From Centroberyx gerrardi (lineage: Eukaryota > Chordata > Actinopteri > Beryciformes > Berycidae): DNA of 64,000 nt. Of this stretch, positions 46,773 through 60,376 are shown piece after piece. The stretch is from contig NC_136020.1 of assembly GCF_048128805.1 (NCBI RefSeq), forward strand, positions 6,256,001 to 6,320,000. The letters run 5' to 3'. The stretch's first letter is position 1, and each line of letters begins with the position of its first letter. Position numbers and translations under genes: made by a program. The notes under the pieces are model-generated. The model was not told where the DNA came from. It ran no database searches and saw nothing but the letters and a program-made list of their open reading frames with translations.

Positions 46773-49700
46773 ATGGCCTCGACTCGCTCGTGTCTGCCGG
46801 CCTTGTTGAATTTTCTCTTAATCTGCGTCACTTTGTTGAGCAGCCTGAGCGGAGCGGCTGCTGCCAAGTCATATCGGAAACCCAACATTGTTTTGATTCT
46901 AACCGACGACTTGGACATCGCTATCGGGGGTCTGGTCAGTGAAGTTTATTAATTTCGTGCATTTATACCCTAGTCTTATGCTAATATTTGGCTCATTTGC
47001 TCGGCTTGTTTGGTTTCTTTGCTAGTATCTTCTCTAACAAGCTTCATAAATTGTTTGCAGACCTGGCATAAGAAATTAGTGGATTATTGATCCTCAGTTG
47101 ACACTTTAGGCTGATAGCTTTCACATTCCTGGCTGCGCACATCATGTAGGCATCTCACACAGTCAGCAGCCTTATCACTGCCCTCCTCCCCAAATAAATC
47201 CATTAGCTTTTTGACCTTTTTAGTGAATAACAGGCACAAAGTATTGGCTATCTGCAGTCTCAATCCAAAAATATCATTATCAGTATCAGCCATGATACTC
47301 ATAGTGGTCCAACCAATGGGTACACTGGCAAAGAGGTGGGTATACTGCTGAGGAATTAAGTAGCGAGGCTGTGGAAGAAATGGGTGTGCAGTGCATTTTG
47401 CCTTCCATATATTTCATTAGTAATTGGGATGAAAGGTGGTTATCTCTCTGTTATGTCCAGAAAAGGGAGTGGACATACTATTTATACTTGCGTACATCCC
47501 GGAATACACTGCTGGGAAATGTATTTGCCAACCTGTGCATGTGAAAGTAGGACCACACCGCATTACTGCTCCCTATTTGTCAAGACAACTAAATTAGCTG
47601 ACATGCAGTAGGCTTTGTCTGTAGAGAACAAGCTTACTCACGGAGGTAAATAAGAGAAAGAAATGCTGCCTCATCACCAAATCCTTTTTAACTGATGACT
47701 CCGAGGCTGCTTCCCTTCCTAAATTGATTTCCATGAAGATCATTTGGACAGATGGAGCCTGTTGCCTAATTTGAGTAGCCTATGTCTTGCAATGAGACAG
47801 AGGCCAATATGTGACTCGGTGAATGTTGGTTGCATGTTAAAATATGAATTGCTTGATCACAACAAATTTCATTCATCACACCAAATCCGTTCCTTGCAGA
47901 GTCCACTGAACAAGACGAAAAAACTCATTGGTGATGCAGGGATCTCATTCACAAATGCGGTAAGTATCATCAACATTATCGTCACCTTCATTGTCATAAT
48001 TATAATTATGTCTACTAAACTTTGACTGATCGCAAGAGAAAGTATTTTATCCAGTTTTTCTGGTGACCTAGCCTATTTTCAGCTATGACTTGTGGATCAG
48101 CTGCTGCACCTGCTTCTTTTTGGACTTTAACTTGACAAGACAGAAAAATGTTTATCAGTTTAATGCATATCATAACTTGCCTATCATAATTCTAGGGCCT
48201 CCATACACCTCACTTTAAACATATTGCATCCTAAAACTGAGCCATTTCCTGCTCTCTCTCATCTGTCCTGTTTAATCCCCCCCTCCCCCCAGTTTGTTGC
48301 CAGCCCGCTGTGCTGCCCCAGTCGAGCCAGCATCCTGACAGGGAAGTACCCCCACAACCACCATGTCATTAACAACACCTTAGAGGGCAACTGCAGCAGC
48401 AAGGCCTGGCAGAAGAGCCAGGAGCCCCACACCTTCCCCGCCCTGCTGCAGAGCTACGGAGGCTACCAGACCTTCTTCGCTGGGAAGTACCTCAACCAGG
48501 TGAGGGAGGGGACTCCGTATGTTTCCTGCCTGTCTCCCGGCTTACAAAGACCACCAGATGTTGACTGTGTCAATAGTGAAAAGGTGTACATTTGTCCGCC
48601 AATCTAGTGTGGTTCGAGGGCCCGATAAACCTTGGCCTTGATGTTTTGAAAGTGTTACACACAGTCATAAGATCTGCTGTCATAAGATGTCTTGCTGCCA
48701 AAGTAGCATCCACCCTTGTGATGAACGGATGGTCAAATGGGGAACCAGGAGGTCCTGTTAATTTGTTTGTGTTGGCTGTGTTCATGTTTAACAGTGACTT
48801 TCTGTGTGTCTGTGTGTGTGTGTGGTATAAAACCTTGAATGTAACTGATTTCATTGTGTGTGTGTGTGTTTCAGTATGGGCACTCGGAGGCCGGGGGAGT
48901 GGAGCATGTTCCTCCAGGCTGGAACTACTGGGTCGGACTGGTAAGACTGAGACCTTGTAGTCATAAACTTATTCTTAGACTCCTGTCTGACATCATGGGC
49001 CAGTTAAGCCTGTAGCCTTTGATGTGGCTTTGTACCTCTCACTGGTTTCAATACAGTTCAGCTCATTTCAAGAATTTCCCAGAAACAAGCGATAACATCT
49101 TGAAGCATGAGGGGATAAATGTGTCGATCTTTCTGCGTTTTCCGTATCTCAGTGGAACCAAGTGAAGGGTCGATGCAGCTGGGAAGTGATGTTGCTGAAA
49201 ATTGCCGTAGTGTAAATTGTTCTGTTTGGGAAGAAGCCAAGGCCGGAACACACATGATGCCCATTAGGCATTTCTTCTGCATTAGGCACAGGCGATAAAT
49301 CAGGCCGATATTGATCTTTTATTATTAGTCAGATTTCAGCCAGTCAGTGTCGCCCCCTTCCAATATGATAGATATTATGTAATTTGTTTATTTATATATT
49401 TATTGTATAATTGATCAAAACTACACTGATTGTCTATGGGAAGCCGTTAACATTTCTTCTTCTTGTCATCATCCTGGGTTTCAATGGAGAGTTTTAGTGT
49501 CCCATGATGGTCTAAATGCTGTTTCAGAGGCTTTTCCACCCTGACAAGGATAAAATTCTGGGGGGAAACACTGAATACTTATAATTTTTTGGCATGAAAA
49601 TGGTCAAATTGAATATCAACACAAAATTTTGGCTATAGGCAGCTTCAGTCCAAAAACATCAGTATGAGTCTTCAAAACCTCGTATCAGTTGTAGCCTATT

Positions 49701-52043
49701 CTACATAGTATTCAGTATTTGCATAGCATACAAATGGGGATGAGGTTGCTGCAGCTCAGTTAGTAGAACATGTCACTAACATTGCAGTGTCATATCTCAT
49801 AACGGTGCCACATTAGGGCTTGTGTCCGTATACTACCTTAGAATGGGAGAGCTGATCTGAGACCAGTGTGCCTCTTAAGTCACAGTGACGTTTATGTGGT
49901 CTTGTGAGCAGCTCTGCAGAAGGAACCAGACTGATAAATAGACTGAAATTAGATCGTAGATGAATGTATGACTCTGACCGGCTCACTGGAGTCATTATAC
50001 AGAGGTCAGGACGAGTCTCAGTCAAGAATATGACCGCAGACTGCTTTATCTTCACTCTTAACTACTGAACAAACACAGACTTGAGTAACGGCCAGTCTCA
50101 TGACCTGACAGCTTATCATACCACAGAAGGAGACTGTCTGAGTTTATATGGCTTCTGGTGCTCTAATCATGAAGTTATTATATATTATGCGTCCAGAAAT
50201 GGTGTGTTGGTTAAGACCTCCACCTCTGGACACACAGGTATCCAGAACCTTCTTACCTGTGTTTCCCTTATTTTGGGTTCTTCTCAGCTTCCCTACTTGT
50301 CTGTGTGGAAAAGCAACATATATTGGAAAAACAAATCGAGAATTGAAATGAAAATTGCACAACACAGAAGCACCATTCAATGTGACTTGATCATAATCCT
50401 GAGCTACTGTAACATGTGCTGTATAAATCAAACTAAAGTCCATTTGTATGGGTTATTTTGAGCACAATAGTCAGCATCCGTACAATTGGAGACATGCAAA
50501 AGCTTGTGTAAGCCCATCAAGAATGTGCTGATAGTATTGCTTTAATGCTTTCCATGGTCTTCAGGATTAATCTGTATGAATGAAACCCTTATTGTGACAA
50601 AGGGAGTATGCCTCGCACATAATGAGCAGAGACATAAAAACGTCACGCACAATCAAATAAACGCAATATTATTTTATTGCGTCATATTAAAGTGATGTGT
50701 GTGTTTTGCAGGAGAGGAACTCTAAATACTACAACTACACCCTGTCAGTGAATGGGAAGGCTCAGAAACATGGAGCGGACTACAGCAAAGACTACCTGAC
50801 AGACGTGCTGGTGAGACACCTGATCAGTGTTATGACAGATCAAACGCCATTCATCAATTTCATGTTTAAATATTTGATTTGATTGAATGTTCCTCAACAC
50901 TGTTATCAGTACAAAAAAAGATGTATGTGCGTATCACAGTATAAATTCTCCTTTTCTCTCTCTCTCTGTCTCTCCCTCTCTCTCTCTCTTTCTCTGTCCC
51001 CTCCCTCTCTCTCTCTCTCTGTCCCCTCCCTCTCTCTCAGGCCAACATGTCTCTAGACTTCCTCCAGTACAAGTCCAACTACCAGCCGTTCTTCATGATG
51101 GTGTCCACCCCGGCCCCCCACTCCCCCTGGACGGCTGCCCCGCAGTACCAGGACAGCTTCAACAACACCAGGGCGCCCCGGGACCCCAACTTCAACGTCC
51201 ACGGGAAGGTAGGGCTTCTCCTCGCTTCTCCAACCTTTAAGAATTAGGCTGGAGACTGAACGACTAACCAGACTGTGAAGATGGGGGGAAAAAAAAGGTG
51301 AATTTGATCCTCAGGATGTCATGCAAAATATATTTCTTTTCTTTCTCTCTCTCCTGTCAGGACAAACATTGGTTGATCAGACAGGCTAAAACGCCCATGA
51401 CCAACTCCTCCGTCGAGTTCCTGGATGACGCCTTCAGGAAACGGTCAGCCTCTCCTCCTCTTCCTCCTCCCACTCTTCCTCTTTTTCTTTTCCTCTGTGT
51501 TGTGCCTCCTTTCCATACCTTCCTCAATCTTTGTCTTTGCACTTTTTTTCTCTCTCTTCCTCATTATCCTCCTCCCTCCTTCTTCTCCTCCCTCCTACTC
51601 TTCCTCCTCCTTCCTCAGAAATATCTTGACATTTTGAATTTTACTCAGTTATTTTTCTTCAGCAGATTGTTAAAAAGTTTCTACCTTTGTCCTTGAGATA
51701 CCCTAAAGCTGCTGTTTAGCAATGTGAGCATTTTTGTTGAAACAAATGGTTACTCCTTTCTGCAAGCAAACAAACTAGTTTTTAACCCCAACCCTATAAC
51801 ACTCAAGTTCAGTTTCAGATGCACAGTTCAGTTCTGATTTGAAGTTCTGATTTGTTCCTCCCATCCTGCAGGTGGCGAACTCTGCTGTCAGTGGACGACC
51901 TGGTGGAGAGAGTGGTGAAGAGGTTAGAGGTCAGAGGTGAACTGGACAACACATACATCTTCTTTACCTCTGATAATGGATACCATACAGGTACGTACAC
52001 ACACACATATTTTTGTGTTAAGGACTATCTTTAGTTACATCGA

Positions 52044-52120
<77 letters not shown>

Positions 52121-53696
52121 GTCAGTTCTCTCTTCCTCTGGATAAGAGGCAGCTCTATGAGTTTGACATCAAGGTTCCTCTCATGGTCAGAGGACCAAAC
52201 ATCAAGCCCAACCAGACCAGCCAGGTACACACACACACACACACACAGCTTTGTTATGCGTCAAGATTCAACCACACATAGAAACAAGTTATACATAATG
52301 ACCTATTGGCTTGTTCTGCTTTACTTGTATCAACACTCTGGAGACAGTAAATCCGTTCTGCTGTGTTGTTGCCCTGCTTCCACTGTGCTTCTCCCTGCAC
52401 TCTTTGTTGAACTGAACTGAATGAGTGTATTTCAGATACTGGTGGCCAACGTTGACCTGGGGCCGACCATCCTGGATATCGCAGGCTACAACGTCAACAA
52501 GACCCAGATGGACGGCATGTCTTTCCTGCCCGTTATGGTGAGATCACCACTTCATCTTTGTTTGATGATCCTTTAATGCTTCTTTTTTCATGAATAAAAA
52601 AAGATATCTAGCTTATCAGCTGCACAAATCCAATTGTGCACACGTCTTTATGTGTGTGTGTTGGTGTCACCAGGAGGGGAAGCTGAACAGCAGCAGCTGG
52701 AGAACAGACATCCTGGTGGAGTATGAAGGAGAGGGCAGCAACGTGTCCGACCCCGCCTGCCCTCTGCTGGGGCCCGGAGTGACGGTATGAGGGGAGGGAG
52801 GGACCACATGAAACTTTAATGATCTCTGTGGGTGAACTGGCTCGTTACAGCAGGAAAATACAATGCTGTGAAATAAATATCATTCCCTATGCTTGACTTC
52901 TATCAAGTGTTGCATTGTTGGAGACATTCAGAATTCAGGAGGTTAGACCAAGTTTTTACCACCTGGAAGCTGAGGTGAATGGAATTTTGTAGTGGGAAGG
53001 TCGTATCTACGTATCTACATATCTTCCCATCTGATGTGAACTCTTTGTCCTCCCTCTCCAGGAGTGTTTCCCAGACTGTGTGTGTGAGGACTCCTACAAC
53101 AACACCTATGCCTGTGTGCGCACCGTCGCCCCCTCCGCCAACCTGCAGTACTGCGAGTTTGACGACAACGAGGTGCGGGGGAAACATTTATGTTTTGTGT
53201 GTTTACCTCATAGAAATGATCAGTTTAAAGTAATGGAAGGGTTTAAGGTCCCTACACCAGTGTATTCTGTTAGTGAGGAGTCAGCGGATTCCCACCAGCT
53301 GACTGACATTATGTGTGTATACTGCGTGTCCCTCTAGGTATTCGTAGAGGTCTACAACGTGACGGCAGACCCCTACCAGCTGACCAACATCGCCAAGACC
53401 ATCGACCAGGAAGTGCTGGAGAGGATGAACCATCGGCTGATGATGCTGCAGTCCTGCTCCGGACAGTCCTGTCGGACGCCCGGGGTGTACGACACGCGGT
53501 GCGTTCACACACCCGCCCCGCCCGCCGTTTCACTGTAGCGTCTGCTGTCAGTCTCCCGGCAGGCGTTCGACAGACGGTGACAGCCAAGGTCAAACTAATC
53601 TGTCCTGTGTTTTTTTCCAGGTACAAGTTCGACCCGCGTCAGATGTTCACTGGCCACAGCTGGCGGCTCAGCAGACTCAGACAGACGATGAAATAA
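46773..53696 (+). CDS. gns: N-acetylglucosamine-6-sulfatase
   Basis: Lysosomal sulfatase that removes 6-sulfate from GlcNAc in heparan and keratan sulfate; loss in human causes mucopolysaccharidosis IIID. Fourteen exons: 46773-46934, 47900-47959, 48293-48499, 48875-48940, 50712-50810, 51041-51208, 51361-51443, 51872-51990, 52121-52224, 52436-52537, 52674-52784, 53062-53172, 53338-53498, 53621-53696. Phases are consistent; 542 aa against 552 in human. A hydrophobic signal peptide ([14 protein letters not shown]) lies in the first 35 residues. The sulfatase signature [14 protein letters not shown] has formylglycine precursor Cys81; metal ligands are in LTDD and TSDNGYHTG. Several NxS/T glycosylation sites are conserved (NNTLEG, YNYTLS, NKTQMDG). 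The start ATG follows AAA and precedes the signal peptide directly. Introns 4 and 8 hold MITE/SINE and CT repeat material. Confidence 0.96.
47236..47320 (+). mobile_element. MITE family A 3'-end fragment
   Basis: AAAGTATTGGCTATCTGCAG, CAATCCAAAAATATC, then GTGGTCCAACCAATG: the right end of family A, in gns intron 1. Confidence 0.45.
49288..49690 (+). mobile_element. MITE family A, near-complete copy
   Basis: GGCGATAAATCAGGCCGATATT at the left and CTTCAAAACCTCGTATCAG at the right, with the full core between. The outermost bases are diverged, so no target duplication is readable. In gns intron 4. Confidence 0.65.
49740..49835 (+). mobile_element. tRNA-SINE head fragment
   Basis: GCTGCAGCTCAGTTAGTAGA with ACATGTCACTAACATTGCAG resembles a box A region and the head seen at 33398-33445. 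In gns intron 4. Confidence 0.4.
52048..52118. repeat. gns: (CT)35 serving as polypyrimidine tract of gns exon 9
   Basis: About 71 bp of uninterrupted CT end in CAG at 52118-52120, directly before the exon. The whole intron is only 130 bp (51991-52120), so more than half of it is microsatellite. Confidence 0.92.
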
Positions 53697-56670
53697 CAGA
53701 CCGGCGGAGGGAGAGGAGGAGGAGGAGGAAGGAGGGCTGTATTATCTGTTTTTCAGCCTTTCCTGCTGTTGTTGCCTTGTGTCCGGGCCTCCTTGCCAGT
53801 CTCTTTCGAGGTTAGATGGAGAAGGGATGGGGGGGAAAATGGGAGGCCTCTCTGGGTGTAAGACCCGCCTCTGAACCTTCTAGTGTGGGCCGCTGTTAAG
53901 TGTGTTTTGTCAGAGTCGGGCGTGCAGGGGGGTATTTCAAGGAGGCAAGATAACTGGATTTACACATGATTTTATGATCACGTCCCATCGTGTGGCGAGG
54001 CTTTCCGCACGAATGCGCACTGAATGTCATGTCTCATGCTATCGGTCATTAATGCCTTCATATAAATAAATGTCTGTTCCGCCACTTTCTATCACTGTTT
54101 GATATAACACAATAGTGATTCAACCTATATCCAGCTCATGAAAGCGTTTCCATTTACGGTTCGAAACACTCTGGTAGCTCTTTCCTGGCGCACAGGATGT
54201 ATTTTACGTTTGCGGTTTGTTTGGAATAAATAGAAGAAGAACTGGGTAGTTAGCATGAGCAGCGACAGCCACTGTGGCTGAACAGACAGAAACTCAAACT
54301 TCATCAACAGAAAATCCAAGGAAAAAGACGTTGCATGGTTAATTTGCAAATTTCACATGATTCTTTCACAGTTATCTGGCTAACTTGCTAATCCTGCTTC
54401 CTGAAATGCCCCCTGCGATCCTTTTGGCCTCTCAGGCTCTTCTGAATGAGAAAGGTAGTGAGACTCGGCCAGCTGTCCCAGATCAGTGTGCCTACTCTAA
54501 CGCTTGATAATTACAGACCCTGGCGTCACACGCTAGACTTGTTGGTGTCGTTTGTGTCGTGTGTCAGACCCGGGTCGTTTCAAATAGTTTTTTCTCCGAT
54601 TCATGCAATCGATTGATCGACCGATAAGCCAATCCAGTTGATTTTGTGATTCAACTTGCTAGGGGAAATCCCAACTAACTGAACTGCGTTTAAAGATGTG
54701 ACGTAACGCCTCCTTGCTGACACTGCAGACTGGCCCAATCAAACACTCAGACGTTTTAGGAGTCTCTTAAGTTTACCTATAGAAGGTTTTATTGTATTTT
54801 TGTAGTCTGTGTGTCTGAGCAGTGTGGTTGCATCCGTTTGACTCATAAAATCGGTGTTCTGTCAGTTTTACTATTAGCTTAATGGACAGGAGAACAGAGA
54901 CGCTCAACTTCGTCGTTCAGTTTCTATATTGGGGAACATTGGATCACATCATTTCATAACTTATTATTTCATGGATCATTTCAGCCAATGGTCATTTCAC
55001 CAATATCATCCTTTTGTTGATGAAAGTCTAGAATATGACTGAGCCAGAGGAGCACCACTGTAGTGGTACAGTCCAATGGGGAGTTGGTGATTTGTAGTTA
55101 TATTTTGCCAGATAAATGGTCCCTTTCATCATCCATCATCAGGGTTGGTCAGTTCACTTTTAGTTCAATCATTTTATTTATTATGTTTATTTTAACTGCA
55201 ATTCATTTCCTAATGATTTTATTTCTTTATGGGTTGGATGTGAGAACGTTTTATGGCAGGAAAAACAAATCCAGTATCTAATCTGTAAAGGAAATCCACC
55301 CACTGAACTGAAAGTAAATTGACCTCTGACCCTGCAGTTCATCTGTACAATGTGAATCCTCTGCGACTGCCTTTCCTATGTAACAAATATGGACTAGTAG
55401 GGACAGAGGAGTTTGGGGTTACTGAGAAACTGACCTATATACAGTATACTGTATGTAGTATTTTACCAAGTGACCCTCTTCTCCAGACTTCAAGGGAACT
55501 GATTTTTTTCACTCTGGACTGCTAGGTTACTAACTGGGCTGGGTTTCCCAAAACAATCTTAGCAAGTGTCTTTATGAAACTAACTGCATAAACTACATCT
55601 TTACACAGAAACAAAGAACAACTAATATTTAAGCCTCTGTGTCCCTAGTTTTGGGTTTCCATGGCAACTTAGATTCCATGTTGCTTCTACTATGGTTATG
55701 GGTTTTTGAAGGCCAAAGAGATATATTTTTGGATTGAAGCTGCCTATAGCATATGTTTAAAATTTAACCATTTTTATGCCAAAAATTAGAATGAATTCAG
55801 GCTGGAGATTTCCCATAGACAACCAGTGTAATATTGATCAATTCTACAGTAAATATGTAATCAGTCAAGCTGCATCAGTCCATCATATCAGAGGTGGAGG
55901 TTGCACTAATATGATTTTTATTATAAGGCCAATATTGGTGCGATATATCTGCCTGTGTACAGAGCAGTTAAAAGATCAGATCTGTGCAGATTATTTGCAT
56001 CCAACCAAAGACTTGAGTAGGAGACTTTTGGGAAACTGGCCACTCAACACTGATTCATGCAAACTGACGTTCAGATCGCCTCCGTCTTCAACATACATCT
56101 ACATGACATTTGTTTTAAATGACTGATTCTTTTTTGTGTATCACTTTCAATTGTGAACCGTTTTCCTGCATACAAATAATCCTGACAAAACAAACAAGCA
56201 GACAAACCGGCTGCCTATTTGTCATGAAGTAATTACGACTAAGATCGTTCTCCACCGCTACTGTGTTCGTTATTCTCAGACGGCATATTCGTTCAGCTCT
56301 TTCTTGCTTTGTAGTCGGTTTGTTAAGAGTCAGTGGCACAGCTGGACTGAATTCACAGAATGAAATGAAGCTCAACATGAGAAATCCACCGTTTCTGACG
56401 CTCTGTCTAGATTTGAGAATGCGAGCAAGTCACTCCTAAAGCTAGAAACCAGAGATCATAAGACTCTGTGAATTTACGGTGGGTCTTCCTCTCTAATTTA
56501 TCACACTATGGGTAGCTGGCATGACCCGTTTGAATTCACTGATGCACTTTCCAATCTGTCAGAACTGTTTTGTTGTTTTGGCACCCTTATTGTAGTTTAT
56601 TTTTATGATGATGATGATGTATTTCTGGCTTGTGTTTTTGTCCAAATAAAGATATTCTCAAGATATCACA
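53697..56670 (+). other. gns: gns 3' UTR (extent uncertain)
   Basis: Follows the gns stop. Two AATAAA candidates: 54065-54070, and 56645-56650 in a typical setting (GTGTTTTTGTCCAAATAAAG). The latter would give about a 3-kb UTR, similar to what is known for human GNS. A reverse MITE copy lies inside. No other exon or open frame of note. Confidence 0.45.
55690..55952 (-). mobile_element. MITE family A, reverse copy
   Basis: GGGTTTTTGAAGGCCAAAGAG, GGATTGAAGCTGCCTATAGC, CCCATAGACAACCAGTGTA and the AGTAAATATGTAATCAGTCA core, ending in GGTGCGATATATCTGCC. Internally shortened. Confidence 0.65.
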
Positions 56671-57366
56671 AAGGGCTTTTTCAATTAATTCACAATCATC
56701 TTTCTATCATCTTCTTCATACTGGTCCTGGATCTGATTATTAATGACTGACTATACACCGTAGGCCTTGTTGCACCTTTATGTAGCCTTAATCACAGTTG
56801 TATTATTGCTATAGGTTTGTTACTTCCTAAGGGAGATGCAAGGTATCCACACTCAAAAGCTAATTTCCCAACTTCATGATGTTACCTAATATTTATTATC
56901 ATGCAGAATTTTTACACGTGTGATACTAGTGGATTTTGTTGTAAAAGAAAACAAATAGCATCATGTTTGTTAAGAGTCTTCTTTACAGTATTTTTTTTAT
57001 CATTGACATGTTTTACTCAGTAGTGACTCAGAAATATAAATTACGTAAAAAAAATTAAAAAAAACTTTCTAAAATCATGTTAACAGGTTACATCCCCAAT
57101 GTTTTTAGAGAGTCCAAAATTCACTTCCAAATTTCTAACGCTGACTAAAAACATTTTTACAACTCTAACATCTTCCCATCCCTGCAACATAAAGGTAAAA
57201 CACTGGACTAGCATTTTAGTAGCCTACAAACATGGTAAATGAAATAGATTTAAAATAGATTGGTGTGAAAGCCAACCAACCAAGTAGATGAACTGGGGAA
57301 AAAGTTAAAAAAAAATCATTAAATGTCTCTATCTCTTATGTTCCAAGTGTTATTCCAGTCATCCAT
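56671..57366. other. intergenic, nothing recognised
   Basis: AT-rich sequence between the ends of gns and the APMAP-like gene, with short A and T runs. No exon, repeat end or RNA gene seen. Confidence 0.4.
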
Positions 57367-57444
57367 AAAGTCTTCTCTGTTCGTTGTTTGTCACCCATAG
57401 GAAACAGAACTGTCCTAAAATATATTGATCATAGTTAACTCAGT
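57367..57444 (+). repeat. 78-bp direct repeat, copy 1
   Basis: Identical over 78 bp to 57780-57857 (begins AAAGTCTTCTCTGTTCG, ends AGTTAACTCAGT). The copies start 413 bp apart and flanking similarity stops abruptly on both sides. Confidence 0.9.
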
Positions 57445-57779
57445 TGGAGGATTCAGCCGGTGTTTTCTCTGCTGCTTGTTTACAGGCATCCATCCCATAA
57501 TTAGCTTGCAAGCCACGGACACTTTTTTAAAAAAATATGGCACAAACTGACCTCTTCACTGGACGTTTCTGTTGGATCTCTGCTGCGGAGACTTGTGTAG
57601 GAGGAGATCAGTTCTATCAATGTTATTGTAATTCCTATTGATCACCAGTAGAGGTCAGTAAAGTTCATGGATTACTTGATACACCTTTAACTGCTCTGAT
57701 AGCTCTAAAATCTAATTTCTTTCCATAATATTTTCTGAGACAGTTTATTCTGTCATATTTCATAACTTGTGGACGGATG

Positions 57780-57857
57780 AAAGTCTTCTCTGTTCGTTGT
57801 TTGTCACCCATAGGAAACAGAACTGTCCTAAAATATATTGATCATAGTTAACTCAGT
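57780..57857 (+). repeat. 78-bp direct repeat, copy 2
   Basis: Exact second copy of 57367-57444. It lies within about 230 bp of the APMAP-like stop codon. If the gene's polyadenylation hexamer is the minus-strand AATAAA at 57749-57744, this copy is inside its 3' UTR. Confidence 0.9.
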
Positions 57858-57867
57858 AGTAGTCCAT

Positions 57868-57965
57868 CACTGTTGGGACGCAAGGTGGCCTATGGAGACC
57901 GACCCAAAACGCCACAGGTTTGATCCACGCAAAATCCACGAGTCGCTCCGGATGGGAACGTCAGC
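57868..57965 (+). mobile_element. SINE-like fragment
   Basis: GGGACGCAAGGTGGCCTATG and CACAGGTTTGATCCACGC resemble box A and box B of a tRNA-derived SINE. It ends against a C run at 57992-58003 next to the APMAP-like stop. Confidence 0.4.
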
Positions 57966-58007
57966 CTTAAAAAATGTCAAATATCGAAACACCCCCCCCC
58001 CCCTCCG

Positions 58008-59376
58008 TCAGCTGTCCCATTCTTCCAGGACGGGCAGGAAGGGCAGGTCGGTGCTGCCCAGATAGGTTCTGCCTCGGTGCTGGAAGACGTCGCTGACGGC
58101 CCGGGTCAGGCTGCCGTCCGGGTCGTGCAGCGTTCCCAGAACCTCGCCGTCCGGTCCCAGCTCCAGAACCAGAGCGTGGCGCGGCAGCAGCAAGTTGTAC
58201 CAGCTCAGCGGAATCACCTATAGGAACAGAAGTGCATTTTTAATCACATTCCACACAACTATTGGGAGTTTTAGTGTCCCATGAAGGTCTGAATGCTGTT
58301 TCAGAGGCTTTTCCAACATGCCAAGATTAAATTCTGGGGGAAACACTTCTAATTGAGCGTTTCCATTTTTAGGAAATTTCAAACTTCTATTTAAAGCCGA
58401 CATTTTACATCACTATACCTGCAGTTATCAGTTCAGTTTATGAAAAAAAAGCTCTGCACACAAACCATGTGACCAATTCATAAAAATGACGTTCTTTTGA
58501 CTTCGAACCAGACATCTAAGAGGGCCAATAGAAACAGATTACTGACATCTTAAACTTAAGTCAAAGGCTTTTTTTTTTTTTTTAAAGTACATTCAATATC
58601 AAATATCTTCATGTTTTTATTTTTAATTTTGAATGGAGAACACTTCCATCAGGGTATTTCTACTTATTATTTTTTCCACTTAATAATACAAGCCCAATGT
58701 CATATAGCTATCTCCCACTACAACAGTGGTTTAATATACAGCACAGTATATCATAATAGCTTGGAAATATTATTGGTGGTAACAGCAGCGTGTACCAGCT
58801 CAGAGGCCTCAGCTAGTGAATTAACAAAAATGAATTAATAATATGAGATTAGAGTGTAGTTTACTGGTTAGAGAGACCATCCTGTACCTGAAGGTGTCAT
58901 ATTTGATCCCAGCAACTGTTAAAGTGCCCTTGAGCACCATTTTTACACCTTTATTTTCCCACATAAGGTTTAACTTGCATGCATGCTGTTTCTCAGCAGC
59001 TTTCATCCAGTTCCACACGCTCACATCTGGAGAGTTTTTATGGATGTGATGATGAAGTCTTTCAGCTGGCTTTGCTTTTCATCAGTTGAACTCATCTGTG
59101 GCTTCCCACAGTCCACTGGGAGTTCAGTCCTGTTACTCCAAACAACCCCTGACACACACCACTGCTCCCACTGCAGGTGGATGAGAGTGTGTGTGTGTAT
59201 TTGTGTGAGGATGTGTGAAAGAGAGATAGATGTGACTAACCATTCGAGAGAGAGAGAAAGACAGACAGAGTGTGTGTGTGTGTGTGTGTTACTAATGGGT
59301 ATTGCCCCTGTCCTATCAGATTTCACACTATCTAGTCTCAGTGCAGGCCTGGAACAAAGCCCGTTACTCCCCGCTG

Positions 59377-59431
<55 letters not shown>

Positions 59432-60344
59432 CGAGGCTGGAGGGGAGTTGGACTGAAGTGCTGCCTGGAGCTGGGATGAGGGTCGGCACAGGGGGCAAAA
59501 TCACTTTTCATGCTAAAAGGTCCAAAAAATTAAAAAAGTATACAGTGTTTACCTCAGAATTATATTATTGTCAGGGTGGAAAAGCCTCTGAAACAGCATT
59601 TAGACCATCATGGAACACTAAAACTCAGGATATTACTACTGCTGCTACTAATAATAACATATTCATACATACTAGGGCTGCACAATTATGGCAAAAATGA
59701 TAATCCTGATTATTCTGCTTAATATTGTGATCAGGATTATTAATCATGATGATTTATTTTATTGCACTTTTGTACCTTAACATGCATTTTTACTTTTTTC
59801 AGTCAAAGTAGCAGCAGCTACAAAGGTTTGTTTTCACTCTTACTGTCTTACTCCAACTGTGGTTCTAATTTACAAATTAATTGTGCAGCCCTAACACCCT
59901 ACTCCTAATTGATCAATTCTACAATAAATATGTAATCAAACAAACTGCATCATATCAGAGGTGGACGACACTGACTGGACCAGATCTGATTTTAACAGAA
60001 GACCAATATCGGCCTGATATATCAGTCTAACCCTGCTGATGACTATGAAGACTGACCTTGGCTATGAAGCGTTTGGCAGCTGGGTACGGGGCGATCAGAT
60101 CCAGGAAGGGAGGCAGGAGCTTCCGGAAGCGGGGCGTCGTTATGCCGACCAGGAAGGTCCCGTGGTCGCTGAGGCGGATGTTGTCGGGGTAACCGACCAT
60201 GTTGTCCATGACGACCTCCCTGGTGCCAGCCTTGGGACCCTGCAGCCAGTATCTGACAGTAGACAGAGTGGAATGCTTGTAAGTTAAGGCTAGTTTTTCC
60301 TCTGGGTCACTGCTGTTTTACTGGTGAATTCTTATCTATTCTGC

Positions 60345-60376
<32 letters not shown>

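Noticed and set aside
51425-51637. 70-aa hydrophobic Phe/Ser/Leu-rich frame
   Set aside because: Pyrimidine-rich gns intron 7; the frame is a composition artefact.
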